From Oscillospiraceae bacterium (lineage in GTDB: Bacteria > Bacillota > Clostridia > Oscillospirales > CAG-272), in contig SVUA01000001.1 in the NCBI GenBank assembly GCA_015063485.1, forward strand, positions 62,001 through 126,000: 64,000 nucleotides of DNA, written 5' to 3'. Below are positions 1 to 9,798 of this stretch, one piece after another (position 1 is the stretch's first letter; each line of letters starts with the position of its first letter). Below the pieces are notes generated by a model. That model worked only from the letters and a program-made list of their open reading frames with translations. It did no database searches and was not told the DNA's origin. The position numbers were made by a program, and so were the translations under genes.

Positions 1-32
1 CTCCTTTTTTTATTTATTAAAATAATATATAT

Positions 33-61
33 ATTGTATCAAAAAATTTTATTCTTGTCAA
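33..61 (-). promoter_or_regulatory. Sigma-A type promoter for a gene left of the window
   Basis: Read on the minus strand there is TTGACA (56-61), a 17-base spacer and TACAAT (33-38). A GGAG ribosome binding sequence lies at the very edge (1-4). A minus-strand gene therefore probably starts just outside the window. The stretch between this promoter and the araC-like gene at 157 shows nothing else recognisable. Confidence 0.65.
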
Positions 62-156
62 TAAATATTTTAAAGCTTTGGCGTTTTCGGATTTTTATTA
101 TAAATTGTTATTAAAAAGATGATTAAAATATCTTATCAAAGTAAAGAAAAACGGGT

Positions 157-921
157 TTAGCGAGTTGCTCTGAACTCGCTGGGTGTAACGCCCATTATGG
201 ATTTGAAATTTCGATTAAAGCTTCGAAGAGACTCAAATCCGCAGTCGTAGGCTATCTGCAAAATATTCGTATCGCTGTTTTTGAGGATATATCCCGCCTC
301 GTTCACGCGGTATCTGTTTACGTAATCGGTGTACGAAAGTCCCGTGCAACGCTTGAAATATCTTGACAGATATACGCTATGATAGGATATATGCTCGGAA
401 AGTGCATCAAGTGTACAGGTTTTATTGTAATTGGTTTCGACAAACTGAAATATCTTTAGAAGCAGATTTTCTTTTTCGCTGTCATGGTCTGTATAAACGG
501 CGTTTGAATCAAATTCGTCGCAAAGTGAATACAAAAGCCCCTTGGCTTTAAGAGAGCTTTTGCGGTAAACAAACTCCGAAAGCTGTTTTATATAAAAACT
601 GTCAGGATAGAATTTATGATCGACGGGACGCTTGGCAAGAAATACGTTGCTATATGCTTGAACTAACTTCGGAGAAAATATGCAAAGCAAGTGGCGGCTA
701 TGCTCGGGAGTTGAAAGCGAGTGCATTTGATTCGGAAAAATCAAGAGTGCTTCTCCGTCTTTGAGAGAATATTGCTTTTTGTCTACATTTACCAGCATTT
801 CTCCGTCGGTCACCGTCACAAATTCAAAGCTTGAGTGCAGGTGTGGCGGAAATGAGAAATCCTCTCCCGTTTCGATTTTTAAGAGATCACTGTAAAGCGA
901 GTTATGTGATTCGTAAAACAC
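157..921 (-). CDS. AraC-family transcriptional regulator, probably of xylose use
   Basis: Cytoplasmic DNA-binding regulator of about 254 residues. The N-terminal half is a cupin-like sensor domain (PPHLHSSFEFVTV, then a glycine-rich turn). The C-terminal hundred residues are a typical pair of AraC helix-turn-helices ending in FESLRSFNRNFKSIMGVTPSEFR. The frame is open back to an ATG at 990, but that ATG lies inside the gene's own promoter (962-990). A GTG at 921 sits six bases after AAAGGAGAG and is the better start. It diverges from xylB, so control of the xylose/xylosidase operon is the natural inference. The effector (xylose or a xylo-oligosaccharide) is not shown by the sequence. Confidence 0.88.
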   Translation of the reverse strand: MFYESHNSLYSDLLKIETGEDFSFPPHLHSSFEFVTVTDGEMLVNVDKKQYSLKDGEALLIFPNQMHSLSTPEHSRHLLCIFSPKLVQAYSNVFLAKRPVDHKFYPDSFYIKQLSEFVYRKSSLKAKGLLYSLCDEFDSNAVYTDHDSEKENLLLKIFQFVETNYNKTCTLDALSEHISYHSVYLSRYFKRCTGLSYTDYVNRYRVNEAGYILKNSDTNILQIAYDCGFESLRSFNRNFKSIMGVTPSEFRATR

Positions 922-961
922 GGCGTTCTCTCCTTTGAAAAAAGTTAAATATTGTCTACTT

Positions 962-990
962 ATTATACGGTATTTGGCGTGATTTGTCAA
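962..990 (-). promoter_or_regulatory. Promoter of the araC-type regulator
   Basis: TTGACA (985-990 on the minus strand), exactly 17 bases, then TATAAT (962-967). This perfect consensus sits in the 125-base divergent spacer with xylB and sets the regulator's start downstream of 961. Confidence 0.75.
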
Positions 991-1012
991 GGCGGATTTG
1001 ATAAAATAAACT
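984..1012 (+). promoter_or_regulatory. Possible promoter of the xylB-xylA-xylosidase operon
   Basis: On the plus strand TTGTCA (984-989), 17 bases and TAAACT (1007-1012) make a weak promoter overlapping the regulator's own -35 box. A second weak alternative is TTGATA (998-1003) with TATTTT (1022-1027). A poor promoter facing away from an AraC-type gene is what one expects if activation is required. Confidence 0.35.
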
Positions 1013-1046
1013 TGTAAACTATATTTTATAAAAACAAGGAGGCTTT

Positions 1047-2528
1047 ATGGAATATTACATTGGTATAGATCTCGGCACGTCATCGGTAAAGCTTATGCTT
1101 TGCAACGGCGACGGAGAGATACTGAACACTGTTACGCGTGAATACCCCGTAAGCTACCCCCGTCCCTCTTGGAGCGAGCAATCACCTATCGATTGGTGGG
1201 AGGCTATATGCGATGCTTTTCCTTGCTTGATCAAAGGAATTGACGGTTCTTGTGTTAAGGGTATCGGAGTTGCGGGACAGATGCACGGACTTGTAGCGCT
1301 TGATAAGTATGACAATGTTATTCGTCCGACGATTCTTTGGAATGACGGAAGAACCGATAAAGAAACGGCTTATCTTAACGAGGTCATAGGCAAAAAAAGA
1401 CTCTTTAATGATACGGGAAATATAGCTTTTGCGGGATTTACCGCACCGAAGCTCTTATGGCTTCGCGAAAACGAGCCCGAGAACTTTAAAAAGATACGCA
1501 AGATAATGCTCCCCAAGGATTATGTAAACTATCGTCTTACGGGTGTGTTTGCTACTGACCTATCAGATGCTTCGGGAATGCTTTTGCTCGATGTTAAAAA
1601 CAGATGCTGGTCGAAGGAGATGCTTGATATTTGCGGCGTGACTGAAGCGCAGATGCCCGCGCTTTACGAAAGCTTTGAGCCTATAGGCACGGTATCTAAG
1701 GGTATTGCTTCACAGTTTGGAATATCCCAAAATGCGATAGTTACCGCGGGTGCGGGAGATAATGCCGCGGCGGCGGTCGGCACGGGAACTGTCGGCGAGG
1801 GCAAATGCAATATTTCTCTCGGAACTTCGGGAACTGTGTTCGTATCGAGTGAGCATTTTTCGGGTGACGCGGAACAGGCGATACATTCCTTCTGCCACTC
1901 GGACGGCGGATATCATCTTATGGGCTGTATACTCTCTGCCGCTTCGTGCAACAAGTGGTTTTGCGATGAGATCTTGAACACCAAGAATTACAGAGCAGAA
2001 GAGGACGCTATAACCAACGATATGTTAGGCAAAAACGAGGTCATCTTCCTGCCCTATCTTATGGGTGAGAGAGGACCTATAAACGATACGAACGCGACTG
2101 GAATGTTTATAGGACTTCGTCCGAATACGAGCCGCGCGCAAATGTATCAAGCGGTGCTTGAGGGTGTTGCATTCGCAATAAAGCATAATATTGATGAGAT
2201 GGCGTCTCTTGGTGTTTTGGTAAAGGAAAGCTGTCTTTGCGGCGGCGGAGCTAAATCAAAGCTTTGGAGAGATATCCTTTGCAACGTGCTTGATATAGAT
2301 CTCAATCTTCCCGTTACAGAGCAAGGTCCGGGATATGGCGCAGTGATACTTTCGATGGTTGCCGCAGGTAAATTTGATACCGTAAAGCAAGGCGCGGAAG
2401 CGTTCTTTAAGATAAAGGAGACCGTGTCCCCTGATAAGGAGCTTGTAAAATTGTACGCTTCTAAATATGAAAAATACCGCAAGATATATCCTGCGGTCAA
2501 GAATTTATACAAAGAACTAAAAAAATAA
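1047..2528 (+). CDS. xylB: Xylulokinase
   Basis: Phosphorylates D-xylulose with ATP to xylulose 5-phosphate, which enters the pentose phosphate pathway. The 493 residues match the usual length of FGGY-family sugar kinases. The N-terminal phosphate-binding motif [14 protein letters not shown] is at residues 5-18, the substrate region [10 protein letters not shown] is near 74, and the C-terminal [14 protein letters not shown] is near 396. AAGGAGG lies seven bases before the ATG. It is the first gene of the operon, 16 bases before xylA. Xylulokinase rather than another FGGY kinase is preferred because xylA follows. Confidence 0.94.
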   Translation: MEYYIGIDLGTSSVKLMLCNGDGEILNTVTREYPVSYPRPSWSEQSPIDWWEAICDAFPCLIKGIDGSCVKGIGVAGQMHGLVALDKYDNVIRPTILWNDGRTDKETAYLNEVIGKKRLFNDTGNIAFAGFTAPKLLWLRENEPENFKKIRKIMLPKDYVNYRLTGVFATDLSDASGMLLLDVKNRCWSKEMLDICGVTEAQMPALYESFEPIGTVSKGIASQFGISQNAIVTAGAGDNAAAAVGTGTVGEGKCNISLGTSGTVFVSSEHFSGDAEQAIHSFCHSDGGYHLMGCILSAASCNKWFCDEILNTKNYRAEEDAITNDMLGKNEVIFLPYLMGERGPINDTNATGMFIGLRPNTSRAQMYQAVLEGVAFAIKHNIDEMASLGVLVKESCLCGGGAKSKLWRDILCNVLDIDLNLPVTEQGPGYGAVILSMVAAGKFDTVKQGAEAFFKIKETVSPDKELVKLYASKYEKYRKIYPAVKNLYKELKK

Positions 2529-2544
2529 AAAAGGAGAAAAAACA

Positions 2545-3861
2545 ATGAAAGAAATTTTTAAGAACATTCCCGAAATAAAGTATGAGGGCAGAGATACGAA
2601 GAATCCCCTCGCGTTCAGATACTATGACGCAGACAGAGTAATTATGGGCAAGAAGATGAGCGAGCATCTTCCTTTCGCTATGGCTTGGTGGCACAACCTT
2701 TGCGCCGCAGGTACGGATATGTTTGGCAGAGACACCGCGGACAAGAGCTTTGACGTTGAAAAAGGCACAATGGAGCACGCAAAGGCAAAGGTTGACGCAG
2801 GCTTTGAGTTTATGAAGAAGCTCGGCATCAAGTATTTCTGCTTCCACGACGTTGATATCGTTCCCGAGGCAGAGGATATAAACGAGACAAACCGCCGTCT
2901 TGACGAGATAACCGACTATATTCTCGAAAAGATGCAGGGCACTGATATCAAGTGTCTCTGGGGTACGGCAAATATGTTCTCTAACCCCCGTTTTATGTGC
3001 GGCGCAGGAAGCACTTCGTCGGCAGACGCTTACTGCTTTGCAGCAGCTCAGGTAAAGAAAGCCCTTGAGCTTACCGTTAAGCTCGGCGGTAAGGGCTACG
3101 TATTCTGGGGCGGAAGAGAGGGATATGAAACTCTCCTTAACACTGACGTTAAGTTCGAGCAGGAGAACATCGCAAACCTTATGAGAATGGCTGTTGAGTA
3201 CGGAAGAAGCATCGGATTTACGGGTGACTTTTATATTGAGCCCAAGCCCAAAGAGCCTATGAAGCATCAGTACGACTTTGACGCGGCAACCGCTATCGGT
3301 TTCCTCCGTCAGTATGGACTTGACAAGGACTTCAAGATGAATATCGAGGCTAACCACGCAACTCTTGCGGGACATACCTTCCAGCACGAATTGAGAATCT
3401 CCGCTATTAACGGTATGCTCGGCTCTATCGACGCAAATCAGGGTGACTATCTGCTCGGTTGGGATACCGACGAGTTCCCCTACGACGTTTACGAAAGCAC
3501 TATGTGTATGTACGAGGTGCTTAAGGCAGGCGGACTTACGGGTGGATTCAACTTTGACGCAAAGAACCGCAGACCCAGCAATACATACGAGGATATGTTC
3601 CACGCCTACATTCTCGGAATGGATACATTCGCTCTCGGTCTTATAAAGGCGGCAGAGCTTATCGAAAAAGGAGAGCTTGACGCGTTTGTTGAAAAGAAAT
3701 ATTCCAGTTTCAATAGCGAGATAGGTCAGAAGATAAGAAGCGGCAAGTCCACTCTTTGCGAGCTTGCGGCGCACGCTGAAAAGCTCGGGGTATGTCCTCC
3801 CGTACAGAGCGGCAGACAGGAATATCTTGAGAGCGTTGTAAACAGAGCTTTGTTTGGCTGA
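2545..3861 (+). CDS. xylA: Xylose isomerase
   Basis: Converts D-xylose to D-xylulose, the substrate of the kinase just upstream. At 438 residues it is a class II (long) metal-dependent TIM-barrel isomerase. Typical motifs are [11 protein letters not shown] (about residue 98), [14 protein letters not shown] (about 188) with the metal and sugar ligands, [15 protein letters not shown] (about 231) and [15 protein letters not shown] (about 268). AAAAGGAG precedes the ATG. Co-transcribed with xylB upstream and the xylosidase genes 36 bases downstream, so xylose released inside the cell is used at once. Confidence 0.97.
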   Translation: MKEIFKNIPEIKYEGRDTKNPLAFRYYDADRVIMGKKMSEHLPFAMAWWHNLCAAGTDMFGRDTADKSFDVEKGTMEHAKAKVDAGFEFMKKLGIKYFCFHDVDIVPEAEDINETNRRLDEITDYILEKMQGTDIKCLWGTANMFSNPRFMCGAGSTSSADAYCFAAAQVKKALELTVKLGGKGYVFWGGREGYETLLNTDVKFEQENIANLMRMAVEYGRSIGFTGDFYIEPKPKEPMKHQYDFDAATAIGFLRQYGLDKDFKMNIEANHATLAGHTFQHELRISAINGMLGSIDANQGDYLLGWDTDEFPYDVYESTMCMYEVLKAGGLTGGFNFDAKNRRPSNTYEDMFHAYILGMDTFALGLIKAAELIEKGELDAFVEKKYSSFNSEIGQKIRSGKSTLCELAAHAEKLGVCPPVQSGRQEYLESVVNRALFG

Positions 3862-3897
3862 TAACGCAACATAAAAATATAAAGCAAGGAGAAAACC

Positions 3898-5823
3898 ATG
3901 ATCTATTACGTATCGACGAATGGAAACGACGGAGCTTTAGGTACAAAAGAATCACCCTTTCGCACGATAAACCATGCGGCGCAGATAGCTGTCGCGGGAG
4001 ATACTGTGCGTGTATTTGGCGGAACTTACAGAGAAAGAGTTTCTCCTAAAAACAGCGGCGAGGAAAACGCTCGCATTACTTACGAAGCGGTTGAGGGTGA
4101 AAAGCCTGTTATCAAGGGCTCTGAAGTAGTTACCGATTGGGAGAGAGTCGAGGGAACTGTTTGGAAAAAGGTCCTTCCCAATGAATTTTTCGGTGATTTT
4201 AACCCTTACGCTACCGCTCTTTTTGGAGACTGGCTCATAAAGCCCGAGGACTACGCGGTCCACACGGGAGACGTGTATATTGATGGGAAGTCGATGTATG
4301 AGGCTTCTTCTATGAGCGATCTTTATGAAGCGAAGATCAGAAATACGGGTATGCGTAATAGCAGCACTATGCCCGGTATTCTTCATCCCGAAGATACCGT
4401 ATACCGTTGGTTCGCAGAGGTCAATGAAGATAATACAGTAATTTACGGAAACTTCCAAGAAAAAGACCCTAACGCTTGCTTTGTCGAGATAAACGTTCGC
4501 CTTGCGTGCTTCTTCCCCGATAAGCTTCACGTAAACTATATAACGGTTCGCGGCTTTGAGATGGCGCAGGCGGCAACGCAGTGGGCGCCTCCCACCGCGT
4601 CACAGATAGGTATGATAGGCCCTCGTTGGTCAAAGGGCTGGATAATTGAAAATAACGATCTACACGACTCGAAGTGTTGCGCTATCAGTATCGGACGCGA
4701 TGCGCTTGAGGGAGAGAATCTTTCTGCAAAGTTTTGCAGAAAATCGGGTCACAGATATCAGGTAGAGGCTACTTATGAAGCATTGAACGAGGGTTGGTCG
4801 AAGGAGACCGTCGGCTCTCATATCATAAGAAATAACGAGATACACGACTGCGGTCAGTGCGGCATTGTCGGAAATCTCGGAGGAGTTTTCAGTAGAATTG
4901 AACACAATCATATTTATAATATCAGAGCAAAGCAGGAATTCTGGGGTCACGAGCAGGGCGGCATCAAGCTACATTGTTCTATTGACGTAATTATCGAGGG
5001 CAACCGCTTCCACCATTGCTTTACACACGGAATCTGGCTTGACTGGCAGGCGCAGGGCACTCGCGTAACGAAGAACGTTTTTTACAACAACGCGCCTGAT
5101 TTTATGGTAGAGGTAACTCACGGTCCTTGCGTCGTTGATAATAATTTGTTCTTGTCACCCTATGCGTTTATAAATCACGCGGAAGGAACTGCGTTCGTTC
5201 ATAACGTTATTGCAGGATACGTGTATCAAAAAGAGCATAAGCAGAGAGCAACTCCTTATCACTATCCTCACAGAACCTTCCCGAAGGGATTTGTTGCAAC
5301 GCTTGGCGGAGACGATAGAGTTTACGGAAATATCATTCTCGGTGAAAAGTTGTGCCCGAAGAACAGAGTTTATTTTTCGGCTTGCTACGATAATTACGTG
5401 ACAAGCGAGGAATACGCGAACATAAAGTGGAAATATAAGTATATCGGTCTTAATGAGATAGTGGAAAAGCCGCAGGTCGTTTATATTGCCGAAAACGTTT
5501 ACGGTGGCTTGGCAAGTCCGTTCCGTCAGGAGATAGGCGCGTTGAGAGCCGACGACGTAAGCTTCTCCGTAAAAGAAGAAAACGGCGAGGTCGTATTTGC
5601 GATAAACATTCCGAAAAAGGTTGCCGATATGAGAATAACTCCTACCACGACGGAACGACTTGGTCAGCCTCGTGTGGTTGAGCAGAATTATGAAAGCGCA
5701 GACGGAACGCCTATTGATTTTACCATTGACATTCTCGGAAACAAGAGAGGCGAGAGCATCGTCGCAGGACCTTTCGCAACTCTTTGCGAGGGTGAAAACA
5801 AATTTGTGGTTTGGAAAAAGTAA
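3898..5823 (+). CDS. GH120-type beta-xylosidase, tandem copy 1
   Basis: Predicted to release D-xylose from xylo-oligosaccharides inside the cell; there is no signal peptide. The 641-residue right-handed beta-helix resembles the GH120 beta-xylosidase XylC of Thermoanaerobacterium from its start (MIYYVSTNGND) to the end (ENKFVVWKK). From memory of that family the nucleophile is Asp382 and the acid/base Glu405. Here WLDWQAQG gives Asp382 and VEVTHGP gives Glu405, the same numbering. It belongs with copies 2 and 5 in having GPRWSKGW and IGRDALEGENLS in the active-site region. AAGGAG precedes the start. Annotation pipelines may call it a generic right-handed beta-helix or DUF1565 protein. Confidence 0.88.
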   Translation: MIYYVSTNGNDGALGTKESPFRTINHAAQIAVAGDTVRVFGGTYRERVSPKNSGEENARITYEAVEGEKPVIKGSEVVTDWERVEGTVWKKVLPNEFFGDFNPYATALFGDWLIKPEDYAVHTGDVYIDGKSMYEASSMSDLYEAKIRNTGMRNSSTMPGILHPEDTVYRWFAEVNEDNTVIYGNFQEKDPNACFVEINVRLACFFPDKLHVNYITVRGFEMAQAATQWAPPTASQIGMIGPRWSKGWIIENNDLHDSKCCAISIGRDALEGENLSAKFCRKSGHRYQVEATYEALNEGWSKETVGSHIIRNNEIHDCGQCGIVGNLGGVFSRIEHNHIYNIRAKQEFWGHEQGGIKLHCSIDVIIEGNRFHHCFTHGIWLDWQAQGTRVTKNVFYNNAPDFMVEVTHGPCVVDNNLFLSPYAFINHAEGTAFVHNVIAGYVYQKEHKQRATPYHYPHRTFPKGFVATLGGDDRVYGNIILGEKLCPKNRVYFSACYDNYVTSEEYANIKWKYKYIGLNEIVEKPQVVYIAENVYGGLASPFRQEIGALRADDVSFSVKEENGEVVFAINIPKKVADMRITPTTTERLGQPRVVEQNYESADGTPIDFTIDILGNKRGESIVAGPFATLCEGENKFVVWKK

Positions 5824-5863
5824 AACGCAAAATTTTCAATACAACTGAAAAGGAGAAACGAAA

Positions 5864-7798
5864 ATGATCTATTACGTATCAACAAACGGTAACGATAACG
5901 CTCTCGGAACAAAAGAATCACCCTTTCGCACGATAAACCATGCGGCGCAGGTAGCCGTTGCGGGAGATACTGTGCGTGTATTTGGCGGAACTTACAGAGA
6001 AAGAGTTTCTCCTAAAAACAGCGGCGAGGAAAACGCTCGCATTACTTACGAAGCGGTTGAGGGTGAAAAGCCGATAATAAAAGGCTCGGAAATAGTTACC
6101 GACTGGGAGCTTGTAGATGGAACGGTTTGGAAAAAGACTCTTCCGAACTCTGTGTTTGGAAAATTCAATCCTTTTGCTACTATTATGTGGGGCGACTGGT
6201 TTGAAAAGCCTGCCGATTACAAGGTGCATCTTGGCGACGTTTATGTTGATGGAAAATCTATGTACGAGGCATCTTCTATGGAAGACCTATTTGAAGCCAA
6301 GAAGCGTATTATCGGTATGCGCTGGAGTTCTATGCAGTTTAAAGTTGAGGGGATATATTTTCCCGATGATACGGTTTATCGCTGGTTTGCGGAGGTAAAC
6401 GAGAATGAAACTGTAATTTACGGAAACTTTCAGGAAAAAGACCCGAACGCATGTCTTACCGAGATAAACGTTCGTCCTACGTGTATTTATCCTGAAAAAT
6501 TGAATGTAAATTACATAACTATTCGCGGGTTTGAGATAGCGCAAGCAGCAACACAATGGGCGCCGCCTACCGCTTCACAGATAGGTATGGTAGGTCCTCG
6601 TTGGTCAAAGGGCTGGATAATCGAGAACAACGACCTGCACGACGCTAAATGTTGTGCTATAAGTCTCGGACGCGATGCGCTCGAGGGCGAGAATCTTTCT
6701 TATCAGTTTTGCAGAAAATCAGGTCACAGATATCAGGTCGAGACAACTTACGAGGCTCTTGAGGCCGGTTGGTCAAAGGAGAATATAGGTTCTCATATCA
6801 TAAGAAATAATGAGATACACGACTGCGGACAGTGCGGTATCGTTGGAAATCTTGGCGGAGTATTCAGCCGCATCGAGCATAATCATATCCATCATATCGC
6901 GGGAAAGCAGGAGTTTTGGGGACACGAGATAGCGGGAATAAAGCTTCACGCGTCTATAGACGTAACTATCGAGGGTAACTATTTCCACCATTGCCCCACA
7001 CACGGAATCTGGCTTGACTGGCAGGCGCAGGGTACGCGCGTAACGAAAAACGTGTTCCACGATAACTTCCCCGATCTTATGATGGAGGTGACTCACGGAC
7101 CTCTTACTGTTGATAATAATCTGTTTTTATCTCCCTATGCTTTTATTGATAGTGCGCAAGGAACCGCTTTCGTTCATAACGTTATCGCGGGATACGTGCT
7201 TCAGAAGGAACACAAGAAAAGAGCGACGCCTTATCACTATCCTCACAGAACCTTACCCAAGGGATTTGTTGCAACGCTTGGCGGAGATGATAGGGTTTAC
7301 GGAAATATTATTCTCGGCACGGAGCCGTGTCCGAAGAGTAGAGCTTATTTCTCTACTTGCTACGATAATTACGTAACAAGTGAGGAATATGCGAACATAA
7401 AGTGGAAATATAAGTATATCGGTCTTGATGAGATCGTGGAAAAGCCGCAGGTCGTTTATATTGCCGAAAACGTTTACGGTGGCTTGGCAAGTCCGTTCCG
7501 TCAGGAGATAGGCGCGTTGAGAGCTGATGATATAAGCTTTTCTATCGCGCAAGAAAACGGTGATGCGGTGCTTACTATCAACGTTCCGGAGAAGGTTGCA
7601 AATATGAGAATAACTCCTACCACTACCGAGCGTCTCGGAACTCCTCGTGTGGTTGAGCAACCGTATGAAAATCCCGATGGAACGCCTATCGATTTCACTC
7701 TTGATATACAAGGTAATAAGAGAGATGACGATATAGTCGCAGGGCCTTTTGCGCATCTTTGTGCAGGTGAAAATAAATTTGTGGTTTGGAAAAAGTAA
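5864..7798 (+). CDS. GH120-type beta-xylosidase, tandem copy 2
   Basis: Second paralogue, 644 residues, 40 bases after copy 1 with its own AAGGAG site. The predicted catalytic pair is Asp385 (WLDWQAQG) and Glu408 (MEVTHGP). It is the closest relative of copy 1. Blocks of DNA are identical or nearly so, for example the first 200 bases of the gene and the stretch near 7438-7525 against 5461-5549, while the region around residues 90-160 differs. That mosaic suggests gene conversion or recent duplication. Like copy 1 it has GPRWSKGW and IGRDALEGENLS, so its substrate preference is probably close to copies 1 and 5. Cytoplasmic. Confidence 0.88.
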   Translation: MIYYVSTNGNDNALGTKESPFRTINHAAQVAVAGDTVRVFGGTYRERVSPKNSGEENARITYEAVEGEKPIIKGSEIVTDWELVDGTVWKKTLPNSVFGKFNPFATIMWGDWFEKPADYKVHLGDVYVDGKSMYEASSMEDLFEAKKRIIGMRWSSMQFKVEGIYFPDDTVYRWFAEVNENETVIYGNFQEKDPNACLTEINVRPTCIYPEKLNVNYITIRGFEIAQAATQWAPPTASQIGMVGPRWSKGWIIENNDLHDAKCCAISLGRDALEGENLSYQFCRKSGHRYQVETTYEALEAGWSKENIGSHIIRNNEIHDCGQCGIVGNLGGVFSRIEHNHIHHIAGKQEFWGHEIAGIKLHASIDVTIEGNYFHHCPTHGIWLDWQAQGTRVTKNVFHDNFPDLMMEVTHGPLTVDNNLFLSPYAFIDSAQGTAFVHNVIAGYVLQKEHKKRATPYHYPHRTLPKGFVATLGGDDRVYGNIILGTEPCPKSRAYFSTCYDNYVTSEEYANIKWKYKYIGLDEIVEKPQVVYIAENVYGGLASPFRQEIGALRADDISFSIAQENGDAVLTINVPEKVANMRITPTTTERLGTPRVVEQPYENPDGTPIDFTLDIQGNKRDDDIVAGPFAHLCAGENKFVVWKK

Positions 7799-7841
7799 AA
7801 CCGCAAACATTTCAGTAAAAATGAAATAAAGGAGAAAACAA

Positions 7842-9758
7842 ATGATCTATTACGTATCGACAAAAGGAAATGACAGCGCTCTTGGCACAAAGGAAGCGCC
7901 ATTTCGTACGATAAATCACGCAGCGCAAATTGCCGTTGCGGGTGATACGGTAAAGGTATTTGGCGGCGTATATCGCGAATGGGTAGATCCCAAAAACGCA
8001 GGAACAGAAGATGCCCGTATCACTTACGAGGCAGTCGAGGGTGAAAAGCCTGTCATCAAGGGCTCTGAAATAGTTACCGACTGGGAAAAGGTCGAGGGAA
8101 CTGTATGGAAAAAGACACTTCCAAATTCCATGTTTGGTGATTGGAATCCTTACTCTCGAAGGGTTGAGGGAGACTGGCTTATGAAGCCGAAGGATTACAG
8201 CGTTCACCTCGGAGACGTGTACATAAACGGCGTGTCGATGTACGAGGCTTCTTCGATGGAGGATCTCTATGAGGCAAAAATAAGATATTCGGGCTGTCAG
8301 CGCTCGTCGCCTCCAATAGTAGAGCAGATACCCGACCCCGAAAATACTATATATCGCTGGTATGCGCAGGTAGACGAAAAGGAAACGACGATCCTTTGCA
8401 ATTTCCACGCAATAGATCCCAATCGCGAAACTATTGAGATAAACGTTAGAAAATGCTGCTTCTATCCGACGAATACGGGCAGAAACTATATAACTCTGCG
8501 CGGCTTTGAGATAGCGCAGGCGGCATGCCCATGGACTCCTCCGACATCTAATCAGGTCGGAATGGTCGGCGCAAACTGGTCTAAGGGTTGGATAATTGAA
8601 AACAACGAGCTTCACGATGCGAAGTGCTCTGCTATCAGTATAGGAAAAGAAGCAAGCACGGGCGATAACGAGGCTATGAAAAAGCACAATAAGCATTCTC
8701 ATTACTATCAGACCGAGGCGGTATTCCTTGGTTTGCTTAAGGGGTGGAATAAAGACACCGTAGGCTCTCATCTCGTTCGTAATAACGTTATTCACGATTG
8801 CGGACAGAACGGTGTTGTCGGACATATGGGCTGCGCGTTTAGCAGGATAGAGCATAACCATATATACCGTATCTCTACGAAGCACGAATTTCACGGCGCG
8901 GAGATAGCGGGAATCAAATTTCACGCCGCTATCGACGTTGTTATTGAAAATAACAGCATCCACGACACTACGCGCGGAATCTGGCTTGATTGGCAGATAC
9001 AGGGCGCACGTGTAACGAAGAACCTTCTTTATAACAACGCAAGATGTGACCTTATGATAGAGGTTACCCACGGTCCTTGCACCGTAGACAACAACGTATT
9101 GCTCTCTGAGAGAGCTATGGAGAACGTTGCTCAGGGTACGGCGTTCGTGCATAATATTATCGCGGGCAACGTAACGCAAAAGGACGTTCCCGATCGCGAA
9201 ACGCCTTACCACTTCCCTCACAGTACGCTTGTAAAGGGTATGACCAAGGTCCTCGGCGGAGACGATCGCGTATTGAATAATATCATTCTCGGCGCGTATC
9301 CCTCGGCAAGCTCAAGCTTTATTGCGTGGTGCAGTATTTACAATAAATATCTTACTCCCGAGGTATTCTATGAAAAAATGAAGAAAAACGTTGAGCGTAT
9401 TCCCGTTCAGCCCGTATGGATAGACGGCAACGCGTACGCAGGCTACGCTTCCGCGTTCCGCGCGGAAGAAAATACGGCGCGCGTTGACGGTACTGCGTTT
9501 TCAATAGAAGAAACTGCGGACGGATTTGTTTTGACGTTGAACGTTCCCGCTACTTTGAGTCAGTTTACCTGCAAAGCGGTTACCTCCGAAAGACTCGGCG
9601 CACCTATATTTACGGAAGAAAAATATGAAAATTCCGACGGAACTCCTATTGATTTCACTATCGATATTCTCGGCAACAAGAGAGACGAGAACGTCATCGC
9701 AGGACCTTTCGCAACTCTTTGCGAGGGTGAAAACAAATTTGTGGTTTGGAAAAAGTAA
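7842..9758 (+). CDS. GH120-type beta-xylosidase, tandem copy 3
   Basis: Third paralogue, 638 residues, 43 bases after copy 2. The predicted catalytic pair is Asp383 (WLDWQIQG) and Glu407 (IEVTHGP). With copy 4 it forms a second subgroup marked by CPW/CPF TPPT, GAxWSKGW and a GKEASTGDN loop in place of GRDALEGEN. This subgroup is nearer the sequence I recall for the characterised Thermoanaerobacterium XylC (GKEATTGN). The C-terminal domain differs from its neighbours (ITQ-like YNKYLTPEVFYEKMKKN segment). Different specificity within xylo-oligosaccharides, for instance substituted ones, is possible but cannot be read from the sequence. Confidence 0.88.
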   Translation: MIYYVSTKGNDSALGTKEAPFRTINHAAQIAVAGDTVKVFGGVYREWVDPKNAGTEDARITYEAVEGEKPVIKGSEIVTDWEKVEGTVWKKTLPNSMFGDWNPYSRRVEGDWLMKPKDYSVHLGDVYINGVSMYEASSMEDLYEAKIRYSGCQRSSPPIVEQIPDPENTIYRWYAQVDEKETTILCNFHAIDPNRETIEINVRKCCFYPTNTGRNYITLRGFEIAQAACPWTPPTSNQVGMVGANWSKGWIIENNELHDAKCSAISIGKEASTGDNEAMKKHNKHSHYYQTEAVFLGLLKGWNKDTVGSHLVRNNVIHDCGQNGVVGHMGCAFSRIEHNHIYRISTKHEFHGAEIAGIKFHAAIDVVIENNSIHDTTRGIWLDWQIQGARVTKNLLYNNARCDLMIEVTHGPCTVDNNVLLSERAMENVAQGTAFVHNIIAGNVTQKDVPDRETPYHFPHSTLVKGMTKVLGGDDRVLNNIILGAYPSASSSFIAWCSIYNKYLTPEVFYEKMKKNVERIPVQPVWIDGNAYAGYASAFRAEENTARVDGTAFSIEETADGFVLTLNVPATLSQFTCKAVTSERLGAPIFTEEKYENSDGTPIDFTIDILGNKRDENVIAGPFATLCEGENKFVVWKK

Positions 9759-9798
9759 AACACAAAATTTTCAATACAACCGAAAAGGAGAAGCAAAA

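Noticed and set aside
2497-3774. Long minus-strand open frame opposite xylA (425 codons)
   Set aside because: It is the shadow of xylA, has no ribosome site and shows no protein family features.
7812-9221. Long minus-strand frames opposite the xylosidase copies (also 10537-11832)
   Set aside because: They mirror conserved coding sequence on the other strand and repeat with each copy; no start signals.
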